Shown: positions 1 through 6,423 of the stretch, in pieces
Numbering within the stretch: position 1 is the first letter of the stretch
Layout: each line of letters starts with the position of its first letter
From: Actinomycetes bacterium
Lineage (GTDB): Bacteria > Actinomycetota > Actinomycetes > Actinomycetales > Cellulomonadaceae
Length of the DNA: 15,828 bases
Assembly: GCA_023412515.1 (NCBI GenBank)
Contig: JAEYNO010000080.1
Coordinates: 1-15,828 of the forward strand
Direction of reading: 5' to 3'
Notes under the pieces: generated by a model
Seen by the model: the letters and a program-made list of their open reading frames with translations, nothing else
Told to the model about the DNA's origin: nothing
Databases searched by the model: none
Made by a program: the position numbers and the translations under genes

Positions 1-210
1 CTCGCGGCCCCGCAGATCGCGCGCCGCGCCGCCGGGTCGCCCGGCATCCCGCTCGCCGCGAGCGCGGGCGTCGGCGCGGTCGTGCTGCTGGGCGCCGACC
101 TCGTCGCGCAGCACGTGCTGCCCCTGACCGTGCCCGTCGGCGTCGTCACCGTCGTGATCGGCGGCGCGTACCTGCTGTGGCTGCTGCTCCGAGAGGCGAG
201 GACCCGATGA
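1..210 (+). CDS. FecCD-family siderophore ABC transporter permease, C-terminal end (partial)
   Basis: The window opens inside this gene; 69 codons remain before a TGA stop. The translated tail contains GADLVAQHVLP, then PVGVVTVVIGGAYLLWLLL and a short basic end (REARTR). This matches the last two membrane segments and C-terminus of FecCD/BtuC-type permeases, where a G-A-D-x-x-A motif precedes a P-V-G-V-V-T helix. Members move ferric-siderophore, haem or cobalamin through the inner membrane. The stop codon overlaps the start of the following ATPase gene (ATGA), so the two are translationally coupled subunits of one importer. Substrate cannot be told from this fragment. Confidence 0.85.
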   Translation, partial: LAAPQIARRAAGSPGIPLAASAGVGAVVLLGADLVAQHVLPLTVPVGVVTVVIGGAYLLWLLLREARTR

Positions 211-1049
211 CCGCCGAGACCGCCACGACTGCCACGACCTCCACGACCTCGGAGGGCCGCGTCGGCACCGCCTCGCGGCTGCGCGCCGAGGGCGTCACGC
301 TGCGCTACGACGCGCGCACGGTCAGCGAGGACCTCACGTTCGCGGTGCCCGACGGTTCGTTCACCGTGATCATCGGCCCCAACGCGTGCGGCAAGTCCAC
401 GCTGCTGCGCGCGCTGTCCGGGCTGCTCGTGCCCGCCGCCGGGCGCGTGGTGCTCGACGACGCACCGCTGCCGTCCTACGCGGCGCGCGAGCGGGCACGG
501 CGCCTGGCGTTCCTGCCGCAGACCATGACCGCGCCCGAGGGCATCACGGTGGCCGAGCTCGCCGCGCGCGGCCGGTTCGCGCACCAGCGCGTGCTGCGCC
601 GCTACTCGGCGGCCGACGTCGACGCGGTCGAGCGTGCGCTCGCCGCGACCGGCACCACCGACATCGCCGACCGCCGGCTCGACGAGCTGTCCGGCGGGCA
701 GCGGCAGCGCGCGTGGATCGCGATGGTCCTCGCGCAGGACACGCCGCTCGTGCTGCTCGACGAGCCGACCACGTACCTCGACGTCACGCACCAGCTCGAG
801 GTGCTCACGCTGCTGCACCACCTGCACGTGCAGGGCCGCACGGTCGTCGCCGTGCTGCACGACCTGCACCACGCGGCCCGCTACGCGACGCACCTCGTCG
901 CGATGAAGGACGGACGCGTCGTCGCGCAGGGCGAGCCCGCCGCGGTCGTGACGGCCGACCGGGTGCGCGACGTGTTCGGGCTCGACGCCACGGTCGTGCC
1001 CGACCCGGTGACGGGTGCGCCGCTCGTCGTGCCCGCGGACACCCGCTGA
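207..1049 (+). CDS. Iron-siderophore ABC transporter ATP-binding protein (FecE/FepC-like)
   Basis: A 280-residue ABC ATPase energising the upstream FecCD-type permease at the cytoplasmic membrane face. Visible motifs: Walker A GPNACGKST (about residues 57-65), Q-loop LPQ (near 105), signature LSGGQRQR (about 161-168), Walker B LVLLDEPTTYLD (from 181) and switch histidine in LHDLHH (near 218). The order and the PTTYLD sequence are typical of the ferric-siderophore branch. The ATG at 207 is chosen because it overlaps the permease TGA as ATGA and has GAGG-type purine tracts just upstream (191-202). A GTG at 177 would lengthen the overlap with no homology gain. A Thr/Ala-rich stretch of about 25 residues precedes the conserved core. 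Followed by a strong hairpin. Family assignment is secure; the chelate imported is unknown. Confidence 0.93.
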   Translation: MTAETATTATTSTTSEGRVGTASRLRAEGVTLRYDARTVSEDLTFAVPDGSFTVIIGPNACGKSTLLRALSGLLVPAAGRVVLDDAPLPSYAARERARRLAFLPQTMTAPEGITVAELAARGRFAHQRVLRRYSAADVDAVERALAATGTTDIADRRLDELSGGQRQRAWIAMVLAQDTPLVLLDEPTTYLDVTHQLEVLTLLHHLHVQGRTVVAVLHDLHHAARYATHLVAMKDGRVVAQGEPAAVVTADRVRDVFGLDATVVPDPVTGAPLVVPADTR

Positions 1050-1052
1050 CCG

Positions 1053-1075
1053 CCGCCGGGCGCCGCGCCCGGCGG
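1053..1075 (+). terminator. Hairpin after the siderophore ABC ATPase gene
   Basis: A perfect 10-bp inverted repeat (CCGCCGGGCG / CGCCCGGCGG) with a 3-base loop lies 3 bases after the ATPase stop. There is no U-tract (the sequence continues CCCTC), which is common for terminator-like hairpins in high-GC actinobacteria. It probably ends the importer operon before the L,D-transpeptidase gene. Confidence 0.6.
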
Positions 1076-1171
1076 CCCTCGTCCCGCGCCGTGCCGGCCT
1101 CCGCCCTGCGCCGAGAAGCCCGACACGCCCGCACCCTGGTGCCCCCGCCCGACCGGACGCACCATGGACGG

Positions 1172-2068
1172 GTGAGCACCCCGCCGCGCCCCGGTCCGAC
1201 CGCCGCCCTCGTGGCGGCCGTCGTGGCGCTCGCGGCCGCGTGCGCGCCGTCGTCGCCGACCTCGTTGGCCGCCGCGACGCCCGAGACCGTCGTCGTGCGC
1301 GCGCCCGTCGTCGCCGCCAAGGCCGCCGTGCCGCCGCCCCCGGTGCTCGCACCCGTCGACCTCGCGTCCTTGCCGGTGGTCGAGCCGCGCGTGGTCGTGC
1401 CGGGCCTGCCCGGCGACGACGGGCTCGCGCAGCTGCGCTCCGACGACCCGGCGCTCGGCACGTGGCGCACCGCGACGGTCGTGCGGGACACCGCCGCGTA
1501 CGACGCGCCGTACGGCACGCCGCGCGGCACGGTGCCCACGGCGACGCTCGACGTGCCGACCGTGCTGCCGGTGCTGGAGCGCCGCGCCGGGTGGTTGCGC
1601 GTCATGGTCGCGACCCGCAGCGCGCTGCCCAGCCAGGACGCCGCGCAGGTCAACGGGCGCACCGCCTGGATCCGCGAGGAGGACACCGTGGCGAGCGGCA
1701 CGAGCTGGCGCCTGCACCTGGACCGCGCGGCGCTCACGCTCACGATCGACGACGGCACGACGCCCCGCACGGTGCCCGTGCTCGCGGTCGGTGCGCCCGG
1801 CACCCCGACGCCGGCCGCCGCGCAGTTCCTCACCGGGTCGCAGTGGGACCAGCCCGGCACGTACACGCCGCGCAGCCTGCTGCTGTCGAGCCAGAGCGAG
1901 ACCATGGACGCCTACGACCGGCGCACCGGCACGTCCGCGACCGCGATCCACACGTCGCCGTTCACCGCGACGGGTGCGATCTCCAACGGGTGCGTGCGCG
2001 TGACCGCCGACGTGCTCGACCTGCTGTGGGGCAAGGTGCCGCCCGGCACGGTGCTGACGGTCTCCTGA
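1172..2068 (+). CDS. L,D-transpeptidase (YkuD-domain) lipoprotein
   Basis: A 298-residue exported protein expected to make 3-3 peptidoglycan crosslinks or attach proteins to the wall. The N-terminus has a hydrophobic segment (about 11-23) ending in LAAAC, with Cys24 as likely lipidation site, then a low-complexity Ala/Pro/Val linker. A SH3-like stretch (about 98-170, including WLRVMVATR and AWIREED) precedes the catalytic YkuD-type domain (about 178-298). Catalytic features: His260 in AIHTSPF, then S-N-G-C-V-R with Cys274 and Arg276. The family consensus has S/T-H-G-C; here Asn replaces that His. The GTG at 1172 gives the signal peptide directly. A purine run (GGACGG) abuts it rather than sitting at normal spacing, so the start is moderately sure. 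Convergent with the GH15 gene. Confidence 0.85.
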   Translation: MSTPPRPGPTAALVAAVVALAAACAPSSPTSLAAATPETVVVRAPVVAAKAAVPPPPVLAPVDLASLPVVEPRVVVPGLPGDDGLAQLRSDDPALGTWRTATVVRDTAAYDAPYGTPRGTVPTATLDVPTVLPVLERRAGWLRVMVATRSALPSQDAAQVNGRTAWIREEDTVASGTSWRLHLDRAALTLTIDDGTTPRTVPVLAVGAPGTPTPAAAQFLTGSQWDQPGTYTPRSLLLSSQSETMDAYDRRTGTSATAIHTSPFTATGAISNGCVRVTADVLDLLWGKVPPGTVLTVS

Positions 2069-2079
2069 GCGGCCGCGCG

Positions 2080-2092
2080 CGGGCAGCGCCCG
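2080..2092. terminator. Small hairpin between convergent genes
   Basis: In the 58-base gap between the convergent L,D-transpeptidase and GH15 genes, CGGGC-AGC-GCCCG forms a perfect 5-bp stem with a 3-base loop. It could help end transcription from either side. It is short for such GC-rich sequence, so chance is possible. Confidence 0.3.
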
Positions 2093-2126
2093 AGGCCGGT
2101 CCGCCGCCCCCGACGGCGACCCGCGC

Positions 2127-3995
2127 TCAGCCCGCGCCGCTCTCGCGCGCCCGCACCGCGGCGATCGCGTCCGCCGCGCGGATCAGCCCGATGTGGCTGA
2201 ACGCCTGCGGGAAGTTGCCGATCAGCCGCCCGGCGTCCGGGTCGTACTCCTCGCTCAGCAGCCCGAGCTCGTTCGCGTAGCCCACGAGCTGCGCCATGAG
2301 CTTCTCGGCGTCCTCCAGGCGGTCGCTGTTCGCGTACTGCTCGACCAGCCAGAAGCAGCAGATGAGGAACGGGTGCTCGTCGCCCTCGAGCCCGTCCATG
2401 CCCGTGTCGGTGCGGTACCGGTGCACCAGGCCGTGCTCGTCGCGCAGGTCGCGCTCGATGCGCGCGACCGTGCCGAGCATGCGCGGGTCGTCGTACGCGA
2501 GGAACCCCGTGTGGGGCAGCTGCAGCAGCGACGCGTCGACCTCGGCGTTGTCGTACGTCTGCGTGAAGCTCTCGATCTCCGGGTCGTAGCCGCGCTCGTC
2601 GATCTCCGCGCGCAACCGGTCGCGCAGCTCGCGCCACCGCTCGACCGGGCCGTCGAGCCCGTGCTCCTCGACCGCGCGCACGCCCTGGTCGAACGCGGCC
2701 CACATCATGGCGCGCCCGTGCGTGAAGTGGTGCAGGTCGCCGCGCATCTCCCAGATGCCGTGGTCGGGCCGGTCGTAGTGCGTCTCGGTGTACCGCAGCA
2801 GGCTCTTCTGCAGGCCCCACGTGTACTCGTCCTCGCCGACGCCCGCGTCACGCAGCATGCCCAGCGCGATCATCACCTCGCCCACGACGTCGGCCTGGTA
2901 CTGGTCGGCGGCGCCGTTGCCGATCCGCACGGGCCGCGAGCCCTCGTAGCCGTCGAGGTGGTCGAGCTCCTTCTCGTCGAGCTCCCGCTCACCGCCCACG
3001 CCGTACATGATCTTGACGTCGTCGGCGTCGCCCGCGACCGCGCGCAGCAGCCAGTCGCGCCACAGGCACGCCCCCTCGGTGAGGCCGTGCGCGACCGCGA
3101 CCTCGATGGTCAGGGCCGCGTCGCGCAGCCACACGAACCGGTAGTCCCAGTTGCGCACGCCGCCCAGCTCCTCGGGGAGCGACGCGGTCGGCGCCGCGAC
3201 GATCCCGCCCGTCTCGCCGTGCGTGAGCGCGCGCAGCACCAGCAGCGAGCGCAGCACGAGAGGGTCGTGCGTCGTGCGGACCTCGAGCTTCGACGACCAG
3301 TCCGTCCAGAAGCTCACGGCCGCCGCGAGCGCCTGGTCGGCGTCGATCGGCTCGGGCGGGTCGGCGTACGACGGGAACCACACGAGGTCCCAGTCGAGCA
3401 CGTCGCCCTCCTCGAGCCGGAACCGGCCGCCGAGCCGCGGCGTGCGCGCGCCGCCCGCCGCCGAGAACGCGCCGGGCTCGGCGGACGTGCCGTCCTGCGC
3501 GACGCCGTCGTCGCCGTCGACGCGCGTCAGCAGCGGGCCCGTGACGAGGATGCCCTCGGGGCCCGCGAGCGACTGCAGCGCCTCGCGGCCGTGGTGGTCG
3601 ACCACCCGCACCCACGGCGTGGCGCGCGCGTAGTCGAACCGCAGGCGCAGGTCGTGCTCGACCTCGACCGTGCCCTCGAGGCACTCGACCTGCCGCACGA
3701 GGTCGTCGCGCCCCGACGTCAGGGGCAGGAAGTCGGTCACGCGCGCCGTGCCGGTCGGCGTGCGCCACGTGGTCTCGAGCACGAACGTCTGCGGCAGGTA
3801 CCGCCGCTCGATGACCTCGCCGTCGACCGCCGAGAGCTTCCAGCGCCCGTCGTCGGGCCCGCCGAGGATCGCGGAGAACGCGGCGGGGGAGTCGAAGCGT
3901 GGCAGGCACAGCCAGTCGACGCTGCCGTCGCGGGACACGAGCGGGCCGGTGCGCAGGTCGGACAGGAGGGCGTAGTCCTCGAGGTGCGTGCTCAC
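2127..3995 (-). CDS. Glycoside hydrolase family 15 protein (trehalase/glucoamylase-like)
   Basis: A 622-residue cytoplasmic GH15 enzyme; no signal peptide is visible. It starts with EDYALLSDLRTGPLVSRDGS and WLCLPRFDSPAAF, typical of the bacterial N-terminal beta-sandwich domain. The (alpha/alpha)6 catalytic domain follows from about residue 240: RNWDYRFVWLRDA (281-293), GIWEMRG with Glu416 as probable general acid, and SEEYDP (581-586) with Glu582 or Glu583 as probable general base, then GNFPQAFSHIGLI. The known mycobacterial trehalase belongs to this subfamily, so hydrolysis of trehalose or an alpha-glucan is likely, but substrate cannot be read from sequence. The GTG start is supported by AAAGGA five bases upstream. 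Residues 163-188 look like an insertion rich in Gly/Ala/Asp. Convergent with the L,D-transpeptidase gene. Confidence 0.93.
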   Translation of the reverse strand: MSTHLEDYALLSDLRTGPLVSRDGSVDWLCLPRFDSPAAFSAILGGPDDGRWKLSAVDGEVIERRYLPQTFVLETTWRTPTGTARVTDFLPLTSGRDDLVRQVECLEGTVEVEHDLRLRFDYARATPWVRVVDHHGREALQSLAGPEGILVTGPLLTRVDGDDGVAQDGTSAEPGAFSAAGGARTPRLGGRFRLEEGDVLDWDLVWFPSYADPPEPIDADQALAAAVSFWTDWSSKLEVRTTHDPLVLRSLLVLRALTHGETGGIVAAPTASLPEELGGVRNWDYRFVWLRDAALTIEVAVAHGLTEGACLWRDWLLRAVAGDADDVKIMYGVGGERELDEKELDHLDGYEGSRPVRIGNGAADQYQADVVGEVMIALGMLRDAGVGEDEYTWGLQKSLLRYTETHYDRPDHGIWEMRGDLHHFTHGRAMMWAAFDQGVRAVEEHGLDGPVERWRELRDRLRAEIDERGYDPEIESFTQTYDNAEVDASLLQLPHTGFLAYDDPRMLGTVARIERDLRDEHGLVHRYRTDTGMDGLEGDEHPFLICCFWLVEQYANSDRLEDAEKLMAQLVGYANELGLLSEEYDPDAGRLIGNFPQAFSHIGLIRAADAIAAVRARESGAG

Positions 3996-4013
3996 CTCGT
4001 CCTTTCTACGGTG

Positions 4014-4043
4014 CGGACGCCCGCCCCGCAGGACGGGCGTCCG
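4014..4043. other. Perfect 10-bp hairpin in the leader of the GH15 gene
   Basis: CGGACGCCCG and its exact reverse complement CGGGCGTCCG enclose a 10-base loop. It lies 18 bases upstream of the GH15 GTG, between that gene's ribosome binding site and the larger 17-bp hairpin. It may be a second terminator for the histidine-rich gene, or a structure or operator in the GH15 leader. Sequence alone does not decide. Confidence 0.55.
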
Positions 4044-4047
4044 GTTT

Positions 4048-4091
4048 CGCCCGGGTCCGTGCGGCCGACGGGCTCCGCACGGACCCGGGCG
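4048..4091 (-). terminator. Strong 17-bp hairpin terminator after the histidine-rich gene
   Basis: A perfect 17-bp inverted repeat, CGCCCGGGTCCGTGCGG with its exact complement, encloses a 10-base loop. It starts 6 bases beyond the TGA of the histidine-rich protein gene when read on the minus strand. The position is that of a terminator for that gene, though the bases that follow on the minus strand are A-rich rather than T-rich. It is the longest perfect stem I found in the window. Confidence 0.7.
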
Positions 4092-4097
4092 TGCGGG

Positions 4098-4310
4098 TCA
4101 GTCGGCGCGGTGGCGCCCGCCCTCGCGGCGCCCGTGGTTGACGTCCGCCTCGTCCGGGCCGGGGCCCGTGTCGACCGGCGGCCGGGTCTGCTCGGGGGCG
4201 TGGGCGTGGTCGCCGTCGTGCGCGTGGTCGCCGTCGTGGTCGTGCGGGTGGTCGTGGTCGTGGTCGTGGGTGTGCCCGCCGGGGTCCGCGGGGCCGGGGT
4301 TCTCGCTCAT
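4098..4310 (-). CDS. Small histidine-rich, probable metal-binding protein
   Basis: A 70-residue protein with 11 histidines between residues 13 and 37, arranged as alternating His-Asp and His-Ala pairs (HTHDHDHDHPHDH, then two DGDHAH units). The rest is Pro/Gly/Asp-rich and ends in a short basic, His-containing tail (NHGRREGGRHRAD). No signal peptide, cysteine or membrane segment is visible, so it should be cytoplasmic and largely disordered. Such tracts bind Ni, Zn or Cu in known proteins; a storage or buffering role is inference. The ATG at 4310 is fixed by AAGGAG at 4317-4322, six bases upstream. The frame stays open 51 codons further upstream, but that stretch has no such signal. The gene is followed by a strong terminator hairpin and is divergent from the AIPR gene. 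Confidence 0.75.
   Translation of the reverse strand: MSENPGPADPGGHTHDHDHDHPHDHDGDHAHDGDHAHAPEQTRPPVDTGPGPDEADVNHGRREGGRHRAD
4204..4238. repeat. Tandem 18-bp coding repeat in the histidine-rich gene
   Basis: Two exact 17-bp copies of GCGTGGTCGCCGTCGTG at 4204-4220 and 4222-4238, an 18-bp period. On the minus strand they encode the two consecutive DGDHAH units, so the metal-binding tract seems to have grown by in-frame duplication. Confidence 0.8.
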
Positions 4311-4316
4311 CGGGTG

Positions 4317-4322
4317 CTCCTT
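4317..4322 (-). promoter_or_regulatory. Ribosome binding site fixing the histidine-rich protein start
   Basis: AAGGAG on the minus strand lies 6 bases before the ATG at 4310. It selects that start over upstream start codons in the same open frame. Confidence 0.75.
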
Positions 4323-4366
4323 CGCTGTCCGACTCGGATCCGGTCCCTCGATGGTCGCCACCCGGT

Positions 4367-4427
4367 GCCCCGACCGCACGTCGGGGCGCGAGCCGCCCGC
4401 GGCGTGCGGGCCGGGCGCACCCCGCAC
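4367..4427. other. Cluster of inverted repeats upstream of the histidine-rich gene
   Basis: The 283-base gap between the divergent histidine-rich (minus) and AIPR (plus) genes holds three perfect inverted repeats. GCCCCGAC/GTCGGGGC (4367-4387) has a 5-base loop; GCCCGC/GCGGGC (4395-4411) has a 5-base loop; GTGCGGG/CCCGCAC (4404-4427) has a 10-base loop. The last two overlap, so they cannot form together. Their position would suit an operator or a structured leader of the minus-strand gene. High GC makes short stems common, so function is uncertain. No further gene is evident in the gap. Confidence 0.4.
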
Positions 4428-4504
4428 AGACTGGGGACGCGCTCGAGACGTGGGTGCACGCACCGACCCGAGGAGAGGCCAGGCCAGGGGCTATCGGACA
4501 TTTC

Positions 4505-4527
4505 CACCGGTCGAGGCAGGCTGATCT
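4505..4527. repeat. Left copy of an imperfect two-part direct repeat flanking the AIPR island
   Basis: CACCGGTCGAG followed after 2 bases by AGGCTGATCT. The same two blocks, each with a 1-base indel, recur in the same order at the right edge of the AIPR gene (6384-6415), there separated by 11 bases. Composition changes close to this point. It may be a decayed insertion duplication; chance is not excluded. Confidence 0.35.
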
Positions 4528-4580
4528 CCTGCGAACCGAAATGCCCTTGTGAAACTCTCCCGCAGAGGTCGCTTGGCGAC

Positions 4581-4586
4581 TACCCT
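4581..4586 (+). promoter_or_regulatory. Leaderless-type -10 element of the AIPR gene
   Basis: TACCCT fits the actinobacterial TANNNT -10 pattern and ends 7 bases before the ATG at 4594, so transcription would start at or beside the start codon. No Shine-Dalgarno sequence precedes this ATG, which agrees with a leaderless mRNA. No convincing -35 is visible. Confidence 0.45.
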
Positions 4587-4593
4587 CGGCTGC

Positions 4594-6396
4594 ATGGCAT
4601 CGACGAGCGTTGGCGACGTACGAGAAGCGGGTCACGTGGAGCAAGGGCCTGAGCAGTGGACTTCCCTGGAAGCGGCGCTCGCGGGGCGTGACGACCTGGA
4701 TCGCTATGGTGCAGCAAAACGCTCGCTCTATGCTCTCCAACTTAGTCTCGATATTGAGGACATTCACACCGTCGCGGCGAGCGCCCTCACCGATGGTCCG
4801 GATGATAAGTCGTGCGACGTCGTCTACGTTGACCAGAGTGCGGGACGCGTCGTAATAATTCAAGGATACGAGGCGACGGTCGAGCGACTGCAGGCGCCGC
4901 AAAATAAGGCCGCAAGTCTGCATCAGGCGGTAAATTGGCTCCTTGCGTCAGAGGACTCTCGGAGCCTTCCTGATCGCCTTACCAGCGCTTGGGAGGAGAT
5001 TGGTGAGGCTTTTGCGACTGGCTCCATAACCTCAGTCGAGATTTGGTTTGTGCACAACTTGCCCGAGAGTGCACAGATTCGAACCGAACTAGACCAGACG
5101 GCCCAAGCAGCCAAAAGGCATTTGGCTCACCGATTCCCGGCGGCGCAGTTTGATGTCTCGGCGGTCGAGATTGGACGCGTCGAACTAGCGTCCCGCTACG
5201 AAGGGTCGAAGACGCCCATCCTTGTCTCGGACTACTTCGAACTCGTGGATTCCCCTGGATTCGAAGAGGTCGGCGATAGCTGGACAGCCTTCTGTACTTC
5301 GGTGCCGGCAGTCTGGCTTCGGGAGCAGTTTCGTCTGCACGGGAATCGCCTCTTTTCGGCAAACATCCGCGGCTATCTCGGAAGCACAAGATCGCAGAAT
5401 AATATCAACAACGGCATCCGATCAACGGCGGCCGAGCAGCCGCGGAGGTTCTGGGCGTACAACAACGGGATTACCGCGCTGGTGAATGGATATGATTATG
5501 TGGATGGAAGCCTGAGCTTCAACGGGATCGCGATCGTAAATGGCGCGCAGACCACGGGTGCGCTCAGTTCGGCGACCAAGGCCGACCTCGCGGACGCGCG
5601 AGTCCTCGCACGATTCATCAAGTGCGACGACCCCGAGACCGTTCGGGAGATCATCCGATTTAACAATCGACAGAACCCCACGCAAGCCGCTGACTTCAGG
5701 AGTAACGACAGGATTCAAACCCGGCTGGTGTCCGAGTTTGATTCGCTGGGGGTGGTCGGGTACAACGGCGGCCGCCGCGGTGGAGTTGAAGACGTCATCC
5801 GTCGCCCCGGGGAGAATCAGATTTCTGCCACGGTAGCGGCGCAAGCTCTCGCTGCCTTTCACGGAAGGCCGGACATTGCCTATCACGAGAAGGGAAGAAT
5901 TTGGGAGGAGGACGCGACGTACAGTACGGTCTTCCCGGAGCGAATCACTGCCGGTCATGTGATCTACGTCTTTAGTCTCCTCAAGGCAGTTGAGCAGGCT
6001 AAGGCGCGGAATGCCGAGGTTGCCGAAAACTCGCTCACGCAGTCCGACCGCGAGTTGCGAACTTGGTTCGCGCTGCGCGGCGCGACCTTCCTTCTTGTTG
6101 CCGCCGTGGGTGCATCGATGGAGACCATTCTCGACAGTGCGATCGTTGACCGATACGCTTTGAGGTTTCGGGACGCGCAGACCATCGCAGATGCCGTCGA
6201 CGCGTGGCGCCCGATTGTTGACGCGGTCCTGGCATTTGCTCCTGGGCAGTTATCTGCTCCTCTTTCGAGCCGAGGGCTGCGGGCGCAGGGGCCGGTGGCG
6301 GACGCATTGGTTGCTCTGGGTGGCATCCTCGGTGCGACCAAGGTTGCGAATCGCGACCTTTATGGCGCGTTCGCAACTCGAGTCACGGTCGAGTAG
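4594..6396 (+). CDS. AIPR-family protein (abortive infection / phage resistance)
   Basis: A 600-residue protein with the AIPR family core: NIRGYLG (257-263), then FWAYNNGITALVN (286-298), FNGIAIVNGAQTTGAL (309-324), and the segment with IIRFNNRQNP (353-362) and FRSNDRIQTRL (368-378). The N-terminal region has SCDVVYVD...RVVIIQGYEA (73-94), in the place where many relatives have a D...Q-x-K nuclease-like motif; here the last position is Tyr (QGY). The C-terminal third is helical and not recognised. Start chosen at ATG 4594 because of the leaderless-type -10; an upstream GTG at 4549 is open. The gene is visibly less GC-rich than its neighbours (for example about 62% over 4861-4920 against about 77% over 3061-3120). 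It carries a TTA leucine codon (6250-6252) and ends in TAG. Both are signs of transfer. A defence role follows from the family; the mechanism is unknown. Confidence 0.88.
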   Translation: MASTSVGDVREAGHVEQGPEQWTSLEAALAGRDDLDRYGAAKRSLYALQLSLDIEDIHTVAASALTDGPDDKSCDVVYVDQSAGRVVIIQGYEATVERLQAPQNKAASLHQAVNWLLASEDSRSLPDRLTSAWEEIGEAFATGSITSVEIWFVHNLPESAQIRTELDQTAQAAKRHLAHRFPAAQFDVSAVEIGRVELASRYEGSKTPILVSDYFELVDSPGFEEVGDSWTAFCTSVPAVWLREQFRLHGNRLFSANIRGYLGSTRSQNNINNGIRSTAAEQPRRFWAYNNGITALVNGYDYVDGSLSFNGIAIVNGAQTTGALSSATKADLADARVLARFIKCDDPETVREIIRFNNRQNPTQAADFRSNDRIQTRLVSEFDSLGVVGYNGGRRGGVEDVIRRPGENQISATVAAQALAAFHGRPDIAYHEKGRIWEEDATYSTVFPERITAGHVIYVFSLLKAVEQAKARNAEVAENSLTQSDRELRTWFALRGATFLLVAAVGASMETILDSAIVDRYALRFRDAQTIADAVDAWRPIVDAVLAFAPGQLSAPLSSRGLRAQGPVADALVALGGILGATKVANRDLYGAFATRVTVE

Positions 6397-6415
6397 CTTC
6401 ACCAAGGCTTGATCT
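6384..6415. repeat. Right copy of the imperfect two-part direct repeat
   Basis: CACGGTCGAG overlaps the last codons of the AIPR gene, and AGGCTTGATCT follows 11 bases later. Both blocks match the left copy (4505-4527) except for single-base indels. Together the copies bracket the AT-richer segment. Confidence 0.35.
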
Positions 6416-6423
6416 GGGGAAAG

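Noticed and set aside
4307..4507. A 66-codon minus-strand frame between the histidine-rich and AIPR genes
   Set aside because: No ribosome binding site, no family resemblance, and it overlaps the inverted-repeat cluster and the start of the histidine-rich gene.
4516..4532. Stem of 5 bp with a 7-base loop resembling a tRNA anticodon arm (anticodon position GAT) at the left edge of the AIPR island
   Set aside because: No acceptor stem, D arm or T arm (GGTTCGA-type) surrounds it, and base 37 is C rather than A. It is not a tRNA or a recognisable tRNA fragment.
2193..4652. An 819-codon plus-strand open frame opposite the GH15 gene
   Set aside because: It is an antisense reading of a high-GC gene with Arg/Val/Ala/Leu bias and no recognisable motif; the GH15 protein on the other strand is unmistakable.
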